A stretch of 37,861 bases of DNA from the NCBI GenBank assembly GCA_016763855.1, contig JAESSY010000044.1, positions 1 to 37,861 on the forward strand, read 5' to 3'. This document shows positions 28,102 through 36,203 of this stretch, piece by piece; the first letter of the stretch is position 1, and each line of letters opens with the position of its first letter. The position numbers and the translations under genes are program-made. The notes under the pieces are model-generated. The model worked only from the letters and a program-made list of their open reading frames with translations, was not told the origin of the DNA and ran no database searches. Source of the stretch: Pseudomonadales bacterium. GTDB taxonomy: Bacteria; Pseudomonadota; Gammaproteobacteria; Pseudomonadales; Azotimanducaceae.

Positions 28102-28137
28102 CGTCAAAAGAACGTAAAAAATCACATAGTGAATTAA

Positions 28138-29406
<1,269 letters not shown>

Positions 29407-29443
29407 GGGCTTTTAACGAAAGGCTTTTTTATTGGCGAAAGGC

Positions 29444-29887
29444 TTATTGGGCGCTAGCAGCGATCATATCGGTAGTTTCAGCGGTCAATTCACCATAAGC
29501 GGGACGAGAAATTAACACGCTTGAACTGGGGAATGTGCCAGATACCGAAATACCCAGCGCACCAACCGCATCTACTGCTGCACCACTGACGAAAGCGGGT
29601 CCACCGCCAGGTGCGAGAACGCCGGTGCTGTTAAAAGCCTGTATCCACTCTGATGAGGTACTCGGAACGGTGGCAGTTTGCTGCAAAGAAAGCTGGACGA
29701 AACCTTTGACATGGGTGATGTCTGCAAGACGCTTTGCTTCTTCGTAGAGGGCTTGAATCTTGGTGATATTAGCTGTTTGAATATAATCTCGATAGGCAGG
29801 TAGAGCAACGGCTGCGAGTACTCCGATAATGGCAACGACAATCATGAGTTCTATAAGCGTAAAGCCGGAAGAGTTCTTCCTGATCAT
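29444..29887 (-). CDS. type IV pilin-like protein
   Basis: A 147-residue prepilin. A short basic leader MIRKNSSG is cut before [18 protein letters not shown], with the conserved Glu5 of the mature protein. After the N-terminal helix the globular region is small and rich in Ala, Ser and Thr. It contains no cysteine at all, so the C-terminal disulfide loop of classical PilA is absent. It could be a major pilin, a minor pilin or a pseudopilin; the sequence alone does not decide. GGAAG precedes the ATG. FimX, a type IV pilus regulator, is encoded earlier in the window. Confidence 0.85.
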   Translation of the reverse strand: MIRKNSSGFTLIELMIVVAIIGVLAAVALPAYRDYIQTANITKIQALYEEAKRLADITHVKGFVQLSLQQTATVPSTSSEWIQAFNSTGVLAPGGGPAFVSGAAVDAVGALGISVSGTFPSSSVLISRPAYGELTAETTDMIAASAQ

Positions 29888-29906
29888 TGTTATTCTTCCA
29901 TTATCG

Positions 29907-29920
29907 ATACAGGCCTGTAT
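29907..29920. promoter_or_regulatory. 14-bp perfect palindrome upstream of the pilin gene
   Basis: ATACAGGCCTGTAT lies 20-33 bases before the pilin start codon. It is either an operator or a leader hairpin. I could not see a sigma-54 (GG-N10-GC) promoter upstream, although many pilA genes have one. Confidence 0.55.
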
Positions 29921-30149
29921 TTAAGCAGAAAGTGGGCTGAAATAGGGGAAAAGATTGTAAGTGGAATATTGGGGGATGTAAGGGTTTGTGTGGGGTAGAC
30001 TGGAGCTGCCAACATTCATGTTTTGCTTCGCTAGTGCATAATGTTGGGCTGGTGGTTCCGTTATGGGCTCTCGCTGTTTCCTTTTAAGAAAAAGCTGCCG
30101 CGTGAGTGCTGGGTTTCATCAATCATTTTTTGCGAAGCAAAAAAGATTT
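29921..30149. other. non-coding DNA between pilin and tRNA remnant, with two inverted repeats
   Basis: CCAACATT (30009-30016) pairs with AATGTTGG (30040-30047). TTTTTTGC/GCAAAAAA (30126-30133, 30137-30144) forms an A/T-rich hairpin just beyond the tRNA 3' end and belongs to the original downstream flank of the tRNA. No gene is seen here. Confidence 0.55.
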
Positions 30150-30174
30150 TGGTGCCGAGGAGAGGACTTGAACC
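30150..30174 (-). other. tRNA 3'-end fragment: attachment site of the island (probably tRNA-Leu)
   Basis: Read on the minus strand, this is a T-loop (GGTTCAAGT), the 3' half of the T stem (CCTCT), a 7-base acceptor strand CCTCGGC, discriminator A and CCA. The 5' partner of the T stem should be AGAGG but the bases before TTC are GAGGG, and nothing upstream folds as a tRNA, so only the 3' end is present. An acceptor GCCGAGG/CCTCGGC is typical of tRNA-Leu. This is the usual scar of tyrosine-integrase insertion into a tRNA; the intact tRNA would lie beyond the right edge on the minus strand, behind the integrase. Confidence 0.8.
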
Positions 30175-30311
30175 CTCATTGCAAAAATCTCTTAGAATGC
30201 CTATAACTACCTGATTTATATGATAATAATATCTTTTCTGACATTCAAGATGGACGCTCAGTGTACCACCCTAATGCCGTTTTATGCCAGTTGTAATGAT
30301 AAGGAGATAAC

Positions 30312-30380
30312 ATGCTATGTTATTACTTTTTATATGGGTTATCTAGCCAACTGAAAATCAGCCTTCAAAATATGAATTAG
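30312..30380 (+). CDS. possible 22-residue leader peptide
   Basis: ATG at 30312 has an ideal AAGGAG five bases upstream and opens 22 codons (MLCYYFLYGL...) ending at TAG 30378. A 7-bp inverted repeat ATAACAT/ATGTTAT (30307-30313, 30317-30323) would bury the start codon in a hairpin. It precedes the regulator gene by 53 bases. It could be a leader or a chance ribosome site; there is no homology that I recognise. Confidence 0.3.
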   Translation: MLCYYFLYGLSSQLKISLQNMN

Positions 30381-30391
30381 TAGCCAGTTTC

Positions 30392-30436
30392 GTGTATCCT
30401 TTGGACATACAATGTTACTCCATTGGATACACAATG
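30392..30436. promoter_or_regulatory. operator-like repeats over the regulator start
   Basis: TTGGACATACAATG (30401-30414) and TTGGATACACAATG (30423-30436) match at 12 of 14 bases and are exactly 22 bp apart, two helical turns; the second includes the start codon. In addition GTGTATCC (30392-30399) and GGATACAC (30425-30432) form an inverted repeat. TACAAT (30408-30413) could be a -10 box. This fits autoregulation by the small protein encoded here. Confidence 0.6.
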
Positions 30437-30625
30437 AATAAAAGTGCGGCACTAAGAATAAGGGTTGCCCCAATATTGCATCGGGAGTTCCTAGACGTTT
30501 GCCGAGATCAAGACGTGTCAGCATCGCATGTTTTACGGAAATTTATGAGTTCATATGTTGATCGGCATAGATTAGGGCAACAGCCTGAACTCTTTGACTA
30601 CGATGAAAAGCAAAAGAGGGATTAA
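30434..30625 (+). CDS. small ribbon-helix-helix-like regulator of the restriction operon
   Basis: A 63-residue protein, MNKSAALRIRVAPILHREF onward. The pattern of a short strand (AALRIRV) followed by two helices (LHREFLDVCRDQ and SASHVLRKFMSSYVDRH) is that of MetJ/Arc-type (RHH) DNA-binding proteins. GTG 30392 would add 14 residues, but ATG 30434 starts right before the likely beta strand and inside the repeated operator motif. No clear ribosome site. It lies 80 bases before the methyltransferase, so it is a good candidate for a controller protein, a role played by HTH C-proteins in other restriction systems. The fold is inferred by eye. Confidence 0.6.
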   Translation: MNKSAALRIRVAPILHREFLDVCRDQDVSASHVLRKFMSSYVDRHRLGQQPELFDYDEKQKRD

Positions 30626-30661
30626 AAATTACTGTACATCCATACAGTAATTTTCTATTCT
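30625..30661 (+). promoter_or_regulatory. LexA (SOS)-type box overlapping the methyltransferase promoter
   Basis: TACTGTACATCCATACAGTA at 30630-30649 has the exact LexA form CTGT-N8-ACAG, with TA flanks as in the E. coli consensus. It is the centre of a 12-bp perfect inverted repeat (30625-30636/30643-30654). A plausible sigma-70 promoter overlaps it: TGTACA (30633-30638), 17 bases, TATTCT (30656-30661). The alternative reading is a hairpin attenuator, as TTTTCTATTCTTT follows the second arm. Confidence 0.6.
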
Positions 30662-30705
30662 TTAAGAAATGGTGTTAGCCATTTATCATGTAAAGGAACA
30701 GTAAG

Positions 30706-31824
30706 ATGGCAACTGAAATTAAAAAAACCCCAACTGTTCTTAGCATGTTTTCAGGCTGTGGTGGCGTAGACTTGGGTTTTGTGCAAGCGGGTTATGACGT
30801 TGTTTGGGCAAATGATTTTGATGAAGATGCTTGTGAAACATACAGACATAATATTGGCAATATTATTCATGGTGATGTTACTACCCTAGATGTGCCTGAT
30901 ATAAAAGACCTTGATGTATTAACAGCAGGGTTTCCCTGTCAGCCATTCTCTAATGCAGGTTCGCGTAAAGGAATCAATGATCCTCGTGGTCAGTTATATC
31001 AGCAGACGTTCAAATTCATTGAGAAACTTAATCCCAAAGTCGTAATGTTTGAGAATGTACGCGGGATATTAAGCACCAAAACTGAAAGTGGAAAGTTGAT
31101 TGATGAAATTATTGATACCTTGTCAAATAAATATGGTTATCATGTTTCGTATCGATTAATGAATTTCAGTCATTTTGGCATACCGCAAAAACGCATTCGC
31201 GTAATTATTCTGGCAATAAAAAATAAAAATTATATTAATCATATTTTCCCTGAAGTTACTGTAGATAAAGACCTTTCATTAAAAGCCACTTTAAAAGGCA
31301 TAACTAATAAACTTCCCAACCAAACCGAAATAATGCGCTTGAATCCGCAAGCATTACATTACGGATCGATGATTCCAGAAGGTGGTTCTTGGAAAAGTTT
31401 AGACTATAGTATTCTTCCAGAACGATGGAAAAAAATTCGGGATAATATGGTGAAATATCATTATCCTAACTTTTTTAGAAGATATGCACGAGATGAAATT
31501 CAAGGGACTATTACAGCCGCTTTTAAACCTGAAAATGCGGGTGTTTGGCATCCAACAAAAGATCGCATATATTCTGTACGTGAAATTGCACGGGTTCAAA
31601 GCTTTCCAGATGACTTTGTATTTCAAGGGCGCACGATTAAATCGAAATACCAACAGATCGGGAATGCTGTTCCACCATTGATGGCAAAGCAAGTTGCGGA
31701 GCAGTTAAAGCACTATATTGATAAAACCAAAGTTAGCACCCTAAGGCGTGAAAAAGTTGAAAGCACTGAATTAAACGTGAACCAACCGATACATAAACAA
31801 AAAATATGCATCAATATATTTTAG
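30706..31824 (+). CDS. C5-cytosine DNA methyltransferase
   Basis: Methylates cytosine at C5 in a specific DNA sequence using S-adenosylmethionine. 372 residues with motifs in order: I (LSMFSGCGGVDLGF, 12-25), IV (GFPCQPFSNAG with nucleophile Cys78), VI (MFENVRG with Glu116), VIII (QKRIRV), a target-recognition region (about 200-295), and IX/X (IGNAVPPLMAKQVAEQL, about 318). The ATG has AAGGAA ten bases upstream. It is the first gene of the likely operon with mcrB- and mcrC-like genes (13-base gap, then a 4-base overlap). Protective methylation of the operon's own target is the likely role; specificity cannot be read from sequence. Confidence 0.93.
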   Translation: MATEIKKTPTVLSMFSGCGGVDLGFVQAGYDVVWANDFDEDACETYRHNIGNIIHGDVTTLDVPDIKDLDVLTAGFPCQPFSNAGSRKGINDPRGQLYQQTFKFIEKLNPKVVMFENVRGILSTKTESGKLIDEIIDTLSNKYGYHVSYRLMNFSHFGIPQKRIRVIILAIKNKNYINHIFPEVTVDKDLSLKATLKGITNKLPNQTEIMRLNPQALHYGSMIPEGGSWKSLDYSILPERWKKIRDNMVKYHYPNFFRRYARDEIQGTITAAFKPENAGVWHPTKDRIYSVREIARVQSFPDDFVFQGRTIKSKYQQIGNAVPPLMAKQVAEQLKHYIDKTKVSTLRREKVESTELNVNQPIHKQKICINIF

Positions 31825-31837
31825 AGGTTAATGAACA

Positions 31838-33394
31838 GTGTTTTTTTCATATGATTTTATCAAAGATGCGTATAGTGGACTTATAAAACTTGACCCTTCA
31901 GATGGAAAATCAAGAAAAGAGAAAGTTAGTGGCCTTCGTTATCTAATTGCAACAAGCCAGTTATTACGCCAAGAAAACAGTAATAATATAAATCTTTCCG
32001 TAGGTTCAGAATTACGCGAGCAATTTATAGATGCCGTTGGTAATGTTGTCTCACTAAATGATGAAGGGTTGTATTCAAAAGATTTTTCTAATGAATTAGA
32101 TACTAAGAAAGGTTTTGGTGTAGGCAGTAACTTTCTTACGACACGGCTTGCAAATAGTCGAAGTCAAGATATTAGATACCCCGGAAGACCTGCAAATCTT
32201 TTAGCACTTAAACAAGAGCATGCGTCCATTCTGGAAAATGCAAGTCAAACTCTCACTGATTCATACGGCATCGGGAATATAAAGCCAGAACTGTGTATCT
32301 GGCTATTGAGAGCGGAAGAATTTACTGCGTCAAGTGAAACGATTTCAAGCTCTGACCTTCTACTCTTATTAGAAAGCAAACTCAATGAAAAATATACGAG
32401 CGAAGTCGTTTCTGCAATAAAACCTACTAACGATGAGCTTAGCAGTTTTTTAAATGATGCTTCCAGTGTTCATTTTGTTGTTGATAAACCTGATTATTCT
32501 GACATTGTATCTATGCCTGAGGCTGTTGCTGAGGCACCAGTTGCACGAGTTTTAATAAATGACCTTTCCGATGATGACAAAATACTCAGCATCGTACAAC
32601 AGTTACTCGCACGCGGAGCTAAAGGTATTTTGTTTTCTGGCCCGCCAGGGACAAGTAAGACGTGGTATGCCCTTAAGGTAGCATTAAAAATTATCAACGG
32701 TGATGACACACAATTAGAGCGTGTTCAATTTCATCCTTCTTTTACATACGAGGATTTTATTGAAGGGTTAGTTTCAACAGGGTCAGCTTCTGGCAGTGAT
32801 CCAATGTTTAAGCCTAAAGATAAAGTATTTCTGAATCTATGCGAAAAAGCGCGAAAAGATACTGACAACCTATACATTCTTATCATTGATGAGTTTAGTC
32901 GCGGTGATCCTAGTAAAATATTTGGTGAGCTTTTAACGTATATTGAACCAGATTATCGAGATATAGAATTTAGATTGCCTTATTCAGAAAAATTAATATC
33001 GATTCCGCAAAATGTTGTCATTTTCGCCACAATGAATCCATATGATAAATCTGTCGTAGATTTGGATTCTGCAATGGAAAGGCGTTTTGATGTAATTGAG
33101 TTTTTGCCAAGTGTCCATATTCTTCGTTCATTATTATCGTCTGGGGGCGTAGAAGGTCAAGACCTTGGCAAGGTCATAGAATTTTTCAACACTGCCAATA
33201 GGTTATCACCGCATGGGTTTGGTCATACTTATTTTAACGGTGTAAAAGAAGAAATTGACTTTATCTTACTTTGGAATCACAAGCTAAAATTTATCTTTGA
33301 AAAAATGTTTCGCTTTAAAGACGATGCTTATGAGGAAGTTAGGCTGTCGTATATCAATATCATAAGTGAAAACAAGAAAGATGATATTAAATGA
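31838..33394 (+). CDS. McrB-like AAA+ NTPase of a restriction system
   Basis: A motor subunit of a McrBC/LlaJI-type restriction complex. 518 residues: an N-terminal region of about 230 residues that I do not recognise (probably DNA-recognition), then an AAA+ domain with Walker A GPPGTSKT (268-275), Walker B LIIDEFSRG (348-356) followed by KIFGELLTYIEP typical of McrB, sensor-like ATMNP (397-401) and arginines in MERRF (413-417). Walker A has Ser for the usual Gly before Lys. The McrB nucleotide motif NTAD is NPYD here, so GTP or ATP use is open. Start GTG 31838 with AGAGG upstream. Its stop overlaps the mcrC-like ATG. Confidence 0.87.
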   Translation: MFFSYDFIKDAYSGLIKLDPSDGKSRKEKVSGLRYLIATSQLLRQENSNNINLSVGSELREQFIDAVGNVVSLNDEGLYSKDFSNELDTKKGFGVGSNFLTTRLANSRSQDIRYPGRPANLLALKQEHASILENASQTLTDSYGIGNIKPELCIWLLRAEEFTASSETISSSDLLLLLESKLNEKYTSEVVSAIKPTNDELSSFLNDASSVHFVVDKPDYSDIVSMPEAVAEAPVARVLINDLSDDDKILSIVQQLLARGAKGILFSGPPGTSKTWYALKVALKIINGDDTQLERVQFHPSFTYEDFIEGLVSTGSASGSDPMFKPKDKVFLNLCEKARKDTDNLYILIIDEFSRGDPSKIFGELLTYIEPDYRDIEFRLPYSEKLISIPQNVVIFATMNPYDKSVVDLDSAMERRFDVIEFLPSVHILRSLLSSGGVEGQDLGKVIEFFNTANRLSPHGFGHTYFNGVKEEIDFILLWNHKLKFIFEKMFRFKDDAYEEVRLSYINIISENKKDDIK

Positions 33395-34671
33395 GAATAA
33401 AATACGCGGAAGAACGAACGGAAATTGATATACCAATTTCTGAAGTGGTTCAAGATGGTGGGAAATTAAATATTCTTCCGAATGTAAAGAATTACTTTAG
33501 CATTGATTATAAGCCAAAAAACCACAAGCTATCACTTGTAGCAGGTGGTTTTATTGGTTTGATTCCCATCAATAATGATCTTGCTATTGAAATCAAGCCG
33601 AAGTTTTCAATATCTAATCTTGCACGAATTGTTGCAATTGCTGAAGATAACTTTAATACGCTTAGCTTTTTTTCGAGGGCGTATGGTGAAAGAGATGATT
33701 TTAGCCCTGTTATTTTTGAATTCATGGCTGAATGTCTTGCGAATGAACTGCAAACTCTTGAGGAGGAAGGGCTGTTAAAAGAGTATTTACTTAAAAAAGA
33801 AAATACTCATAAAATACGCGGACGTATTGATATTAATACCTCAATAAAATCCTTGTGGTCACACGGCCATTTTAATAAGGCATCAGTCAGCTATTTTGAT
33901 TTTACACCTGACAATCCGTTTAATCAGCTTATAAAGTTTACTCTGAAATTTTGTATCGAAGAATTAAGTCGTATCAACTCTACTAACATCCAATTAAGGA
34001 CGTTACTTATTGAATATTATTCAATGTTTGATGCGGTCACGGCAGATAACAGACTACGTTGCTTTGATGATGTATTTAATGCGATTGAAGCGGATAAAGT
34101 CACAACCTTGCGAAACTACTATGTCAATATATGTGAAGTTTGCAGGCTGATTGTCAATAAAATTGGCGTTAACTTTGACGAAGATGGTGATGATTTAAAA
34201 TTAAGTTCATTTACATTAAACATGTCTTCTATATTTGAAAAATATCTTTTGAATTCGATTCGCTTTCATCGAGATATTTTCCCAGAAGACACAATTATTC
34301 TTGACGGTAATAAGGAAGGACGGAAAAAGTTTTATAATCAGCCAAGCCATAGTAAAGGTGATGTAAAGCCCGATATTATTTTAAAAGAAGGTGAGACGCA
34401 TAGAGTTATCGCCGATGCAAAATACAAGATAAAAACTAAAGATACTGATCGTTACCAAGTTATATCACATGCCTTAAGTTATAATGCAAAAATTGCTGTA
34501 TTAATACTCCCTAGAGATGAAGGTTACATGGGTGAGTCGCTTTTAAAACTTGGTGGGGTGGGGAGTGAATATCAGATTGATGTTTATGAATACTATTTCA
34601 ACCTTTCAAGTGCAGACTTAATTGGTGAAGAGAAAAAGTTAGCTGAATGCTTGGCGTCACTTTTCCTATAG
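33391..34671 (+). CDS. McrC-like PD-(D/E)XK restriction nuclease subunit
   Basis: The nuclease partner of the McrB-like protein. 426 residues: an N-terminal McrC domain (GGFIGLIPINNDLAIEIKPK, 52-71; KIRGRIDINTS about 141-151) and a C-terminal PD-(D/E)XK nuclease core with Asp328 in KPDII, then IADAKYK (Asp342, Lys344) and downstream Gln356, all in order. The ATG overlaps the preceding stop by four bases, so the two subunits are translationally coupled. In LlaJI and BsuMI a pair like this restricts unmethylated DNA; E. coli McrBC instead cuts methylated DNA. The linked methyltransferase favours the first mode. Confidence 0.88.
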   Translation: MRIKYAEERTEIDIPISEVVQDGGKLNILPNVKNYFSIDYKPKNHKLSLVAGGFIGLIPINNDLAIEIKPKFSISNLARIVAIAEDNFNTLSFFSRAYGERDDFSPVIFEFMAECLANELQTLEEEGLLKEYLLKKENTHKIRGRIDINTSIKSLWSHGHFNKASVSYFDFTPDNPFNQLIKFTLKFCIEELSRINSTNIQLRTLLIEYYSMFDAVTADNRLRCFDDVFNAIEADKVTTLRNYYVNICEVCRLIVNKIGVNFDEDGDDLKLSSFTLNMSSIFEKYLLNSIRFHRDIFPEDTIILDGNKEGRKKFYNQPSHSKGDVKPDIILKEGETHRVIADAKYKIKTKDTDRYQVISHALSYNAKIAVLILPRDEGYMGESLLKLGGVGSEYQIDVYEYYFNLSSADLIGEEKKLAECLASLFL

Positions 34672-34707
34672 CTATACCCACGTAACTAGTAGGTACTGAC
34701 AAGGAAT

Positions 34708-35766
34708 TTATATCAGAGAATACCAAGTTCCTCGTCCTGCGCCGTGCCGTTTGATATATCCATTTTTATGTAGTGATTTCATGTGGTCTTTAACGGTGTT
34801 CTTGCTGATGCCTGTAGTTTTTTCGGTATCAGCAATGGTTACGCGTCCGTGTTCGCGCGCAATTTCCAAAATTTGCACAGAGAGTTCAGGAAGGTCACCA
34901 AGGATAATACGCTCTCGCTTGATTTTTCCCTCTAGACGCTGCTTTTGCTTGCTAAGGGATTTTAGAAAATAAGTGATCCACGGTTGCCAGTCAGGTGTTT
35001 CTGTTCTGATTGTGCCTTGCGTTTGGCGCAGAGCAAGGTAATAGCCTTCTTTGTTTTGTTCTATCACGCTTTCCAATGAGCTATAAGGCACATAGCTATA
35101 GCCCGTCTTTAGCAGGAGTAAGGTCGTTAGAATACGTGATAACCTTCCATTGCCATCCTGAAAGGGGTGTATTTCTAAGAAAACCACAGTAAATACAGCC
35201 GTGATAAGCAATGGGTGTAATAGCTTGTTAGTAAGGGCATTATCTGTCCATGATATAAGTTCATCCATCAAGCGCGGTGTATCAAATGGCGTGGCAGTTT
35301 CAAATATCACTCCAATACTTTCCCCCTCTGGTGAGAATGCCTCAACACTATTGGAGAGTGTTTTATATTCCCCCCGATGCCTTATGTCTTTTTCTGAATG
35401 TTTGAGTAGCTCGCCATGAAGCTGTTTGATGTAATTGATTGTGAGTGGGATTTCTTGGAAATTCTCAAATATCGTTTCCATGACAGAGGCGTAGCCTACA
35501 ATTTCCTGCTCGTCTCTGTTTGCGAATGACTGAACATTAAGGTTAGATAAAAGCTTCTCAACTTCACGGTCAGAGAGCTTCGCACCTTCAATACGGGTAG
35601 ATGAGCCAATGCTTTCGATGGTGGCAACATGGCGCAAGCTTGAAAGGCGTTCAGGGGCTATGCGCCCAATGGCTTGCCATGCACCCTTGAACTCATCAAG
35701 TTCAGAGATCAATGCTAAAATAGCGGTAGTTACATTCAGTGTTTCTATGTTCATCCGATTATCCAT
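34708..35766 (-). CDS. Fic-domain protein with C-terminal winged helix
   Basis: A likely AMPylase/nucleotidyl transferase. 352 residues. Inhibitory motif SSTRIEGAKL at about 55-64 (S56-x3-E60-G61) marks a self-inhibited class II Fic; the active-site loop is HPFQDGNGRLSR (200-211), complete with His200 and both arginines. The N-terminal domain (about 30-70) resembles Fic_N. The C-terminal 60 residues form a winged helix (TEKTTGISKNTVKDHMKSLHKNGYIKR), suggesting DNA binding and self-regulation. ATG 35766 is used; ATG 35754 is a close alternative. It converges on the mcrC-like gene and its start lies in a repeat cluster. Confidence 0.93.
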   Translation of the reverse strand: MDNRMNIETLNVTTAILALISELDEFKGAWQAIGRIAPERLSSLRHVATIESIGSSTRIEGAKLSDREVEKLLSNLNVQSFANRDEQEIVGYASVMETIFENFQEIPLTINYIKQLHGELLKHSEKDIRHRGEYKTLSNSVEAFSPEGESIGVIFETATPFDTPRLMDELISWTDNALTNKLLHPLLITAVFTVVFLEIHPFQDGNGRLSRILTTLLLLKTGYSYVPYSSLESVIEQNKEGYYLALRQTQGTIRTETPDWQPWITYFLKSLSKQKQRLEGKIKRERIILGDLPELSVQILEIAREHGRVTIADTEKTTGISKNTVKDHMKSLHKNGYIKRHGAGRGTWYSLI

Positions 35767-35830
35767 CCGTTTCCATCCGATTAACTATCGCATGAAGCCA
35801 TCCGTTTGTCCATCCGTTTCCATCCGATTA
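35751..35830. repeat. six-copy heptamer cluster at the fic start
   Basis: Six copies of (T/C)CATCCG begin at 35751, 35763, 35773, 35798, 35810 and 35820, so spacings are 12, 10, 25, 12, 10. A longer 22-base block (35762-35783) recurs exactly at 35809-35830. The cluster covers the fic start codon and the gap to the plus-strand gene at 35838, so it could control both. Not a CRISPR: spacing is too short. Confidence 0.8.
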
Positions 35831-35837
35831 GCCGAAA

Positions 35838-36203
35838 TTGGGGAGTTACGTTGATTTTTATAGCTACGCCATTAACTCAAAATTAGACCTATACGTGTAT
35901 TATGAAAACATGGGTAAGGAAAAAACTTGGCATATAGAAAACTACATAGGACGGCTTTTGCCCGACAGAGGAAGCCTTGTTGAGGCATTTCCTTCAAGGC
36001 CAGCAATAGATTTACGCGAAATTGATGTGACGCTCGAATTGCTAGAAGAGTGCTATATTTTTATGGCACATATTGTAAAATCTTACGGCGAGCATTATTT
36101 GCCAATTTTTGAACGATTACATAGCGAAATCGAAACACGGAAACACCAGAATAAAATGCTAGATACGGCTTTGACCATATCTGCAAAAAACCCTGTAATC
36201 TAG
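35838..36203 (+). CDS. hypothetical protein of unknown function
   Basis: A 121-residue reading frame with a protein-like composition (FYSYAINSKLDLYVYYENM, then IENYIGRLLPDRGSLVEAF, and a helical C-terminal half). I do not recognise the family. The start is a problem: the only in-frame start upstream is TTG 35838 with no ribosome site before it, while a GGGGAG lies just after it at 35840-35845; the next in-frame ATG is at 35910. A short 5' loss or non-standard start is possible. Divergent from fic across the repeat cluster; the last four bases overlap the 3' end of the integrase gene on the opposite strand. Confidence 0.5.
   Translation: MGSYVDFYSYAINSKLDLYVYYENMGKEKTWHIENYIGRLLPDRGSLVEAFPSRPAIDLREIDVTLELLEECYIFMAHIVKSYGEHYLPIFERLHSEIETRKHQNKMLDTALTISAKNPVI

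Noticed and set aside
30126-30144. classical terminator after the tRNA remnant
   Set aside because: The stem is mostly T/A (TTTTTTGC/GCAAAAAA) and no T tract follows on the minus strand; it may still shape tRNA 3' processing.
30150-30240. a complete tRNA-Leu gene on the minus strand
   Set aside because: Only the T-loop, the 3' T stem, the acceptor strand and CCA match; no 5' acceptor strand, D arm or anticodon arm can be drawn from the following 90 bases.
32637-32660. McrB-like protein as an inactive ATPase because Walker A reads GTSKT
   Set aside because: The essential Lys and Thr, Walker B and the arginines are all present; the Gly to Ser change alone does not show loss of function.
31838-34671. 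a plain type IV (methylation-dependent) McrBC system
   Set aside because: The adjacent co-directional C5 methyltransferase in the same apparent operon would make methylated self DNA a target; a LlaJI-like mode fits better, although it is not proven.
35751-35830. CRISPR-like array
   Set aside because: The repeats are 7 bases (or one duplicated 22-base block) with spacings of 10-25; there are no regular spacers and no cas genes.
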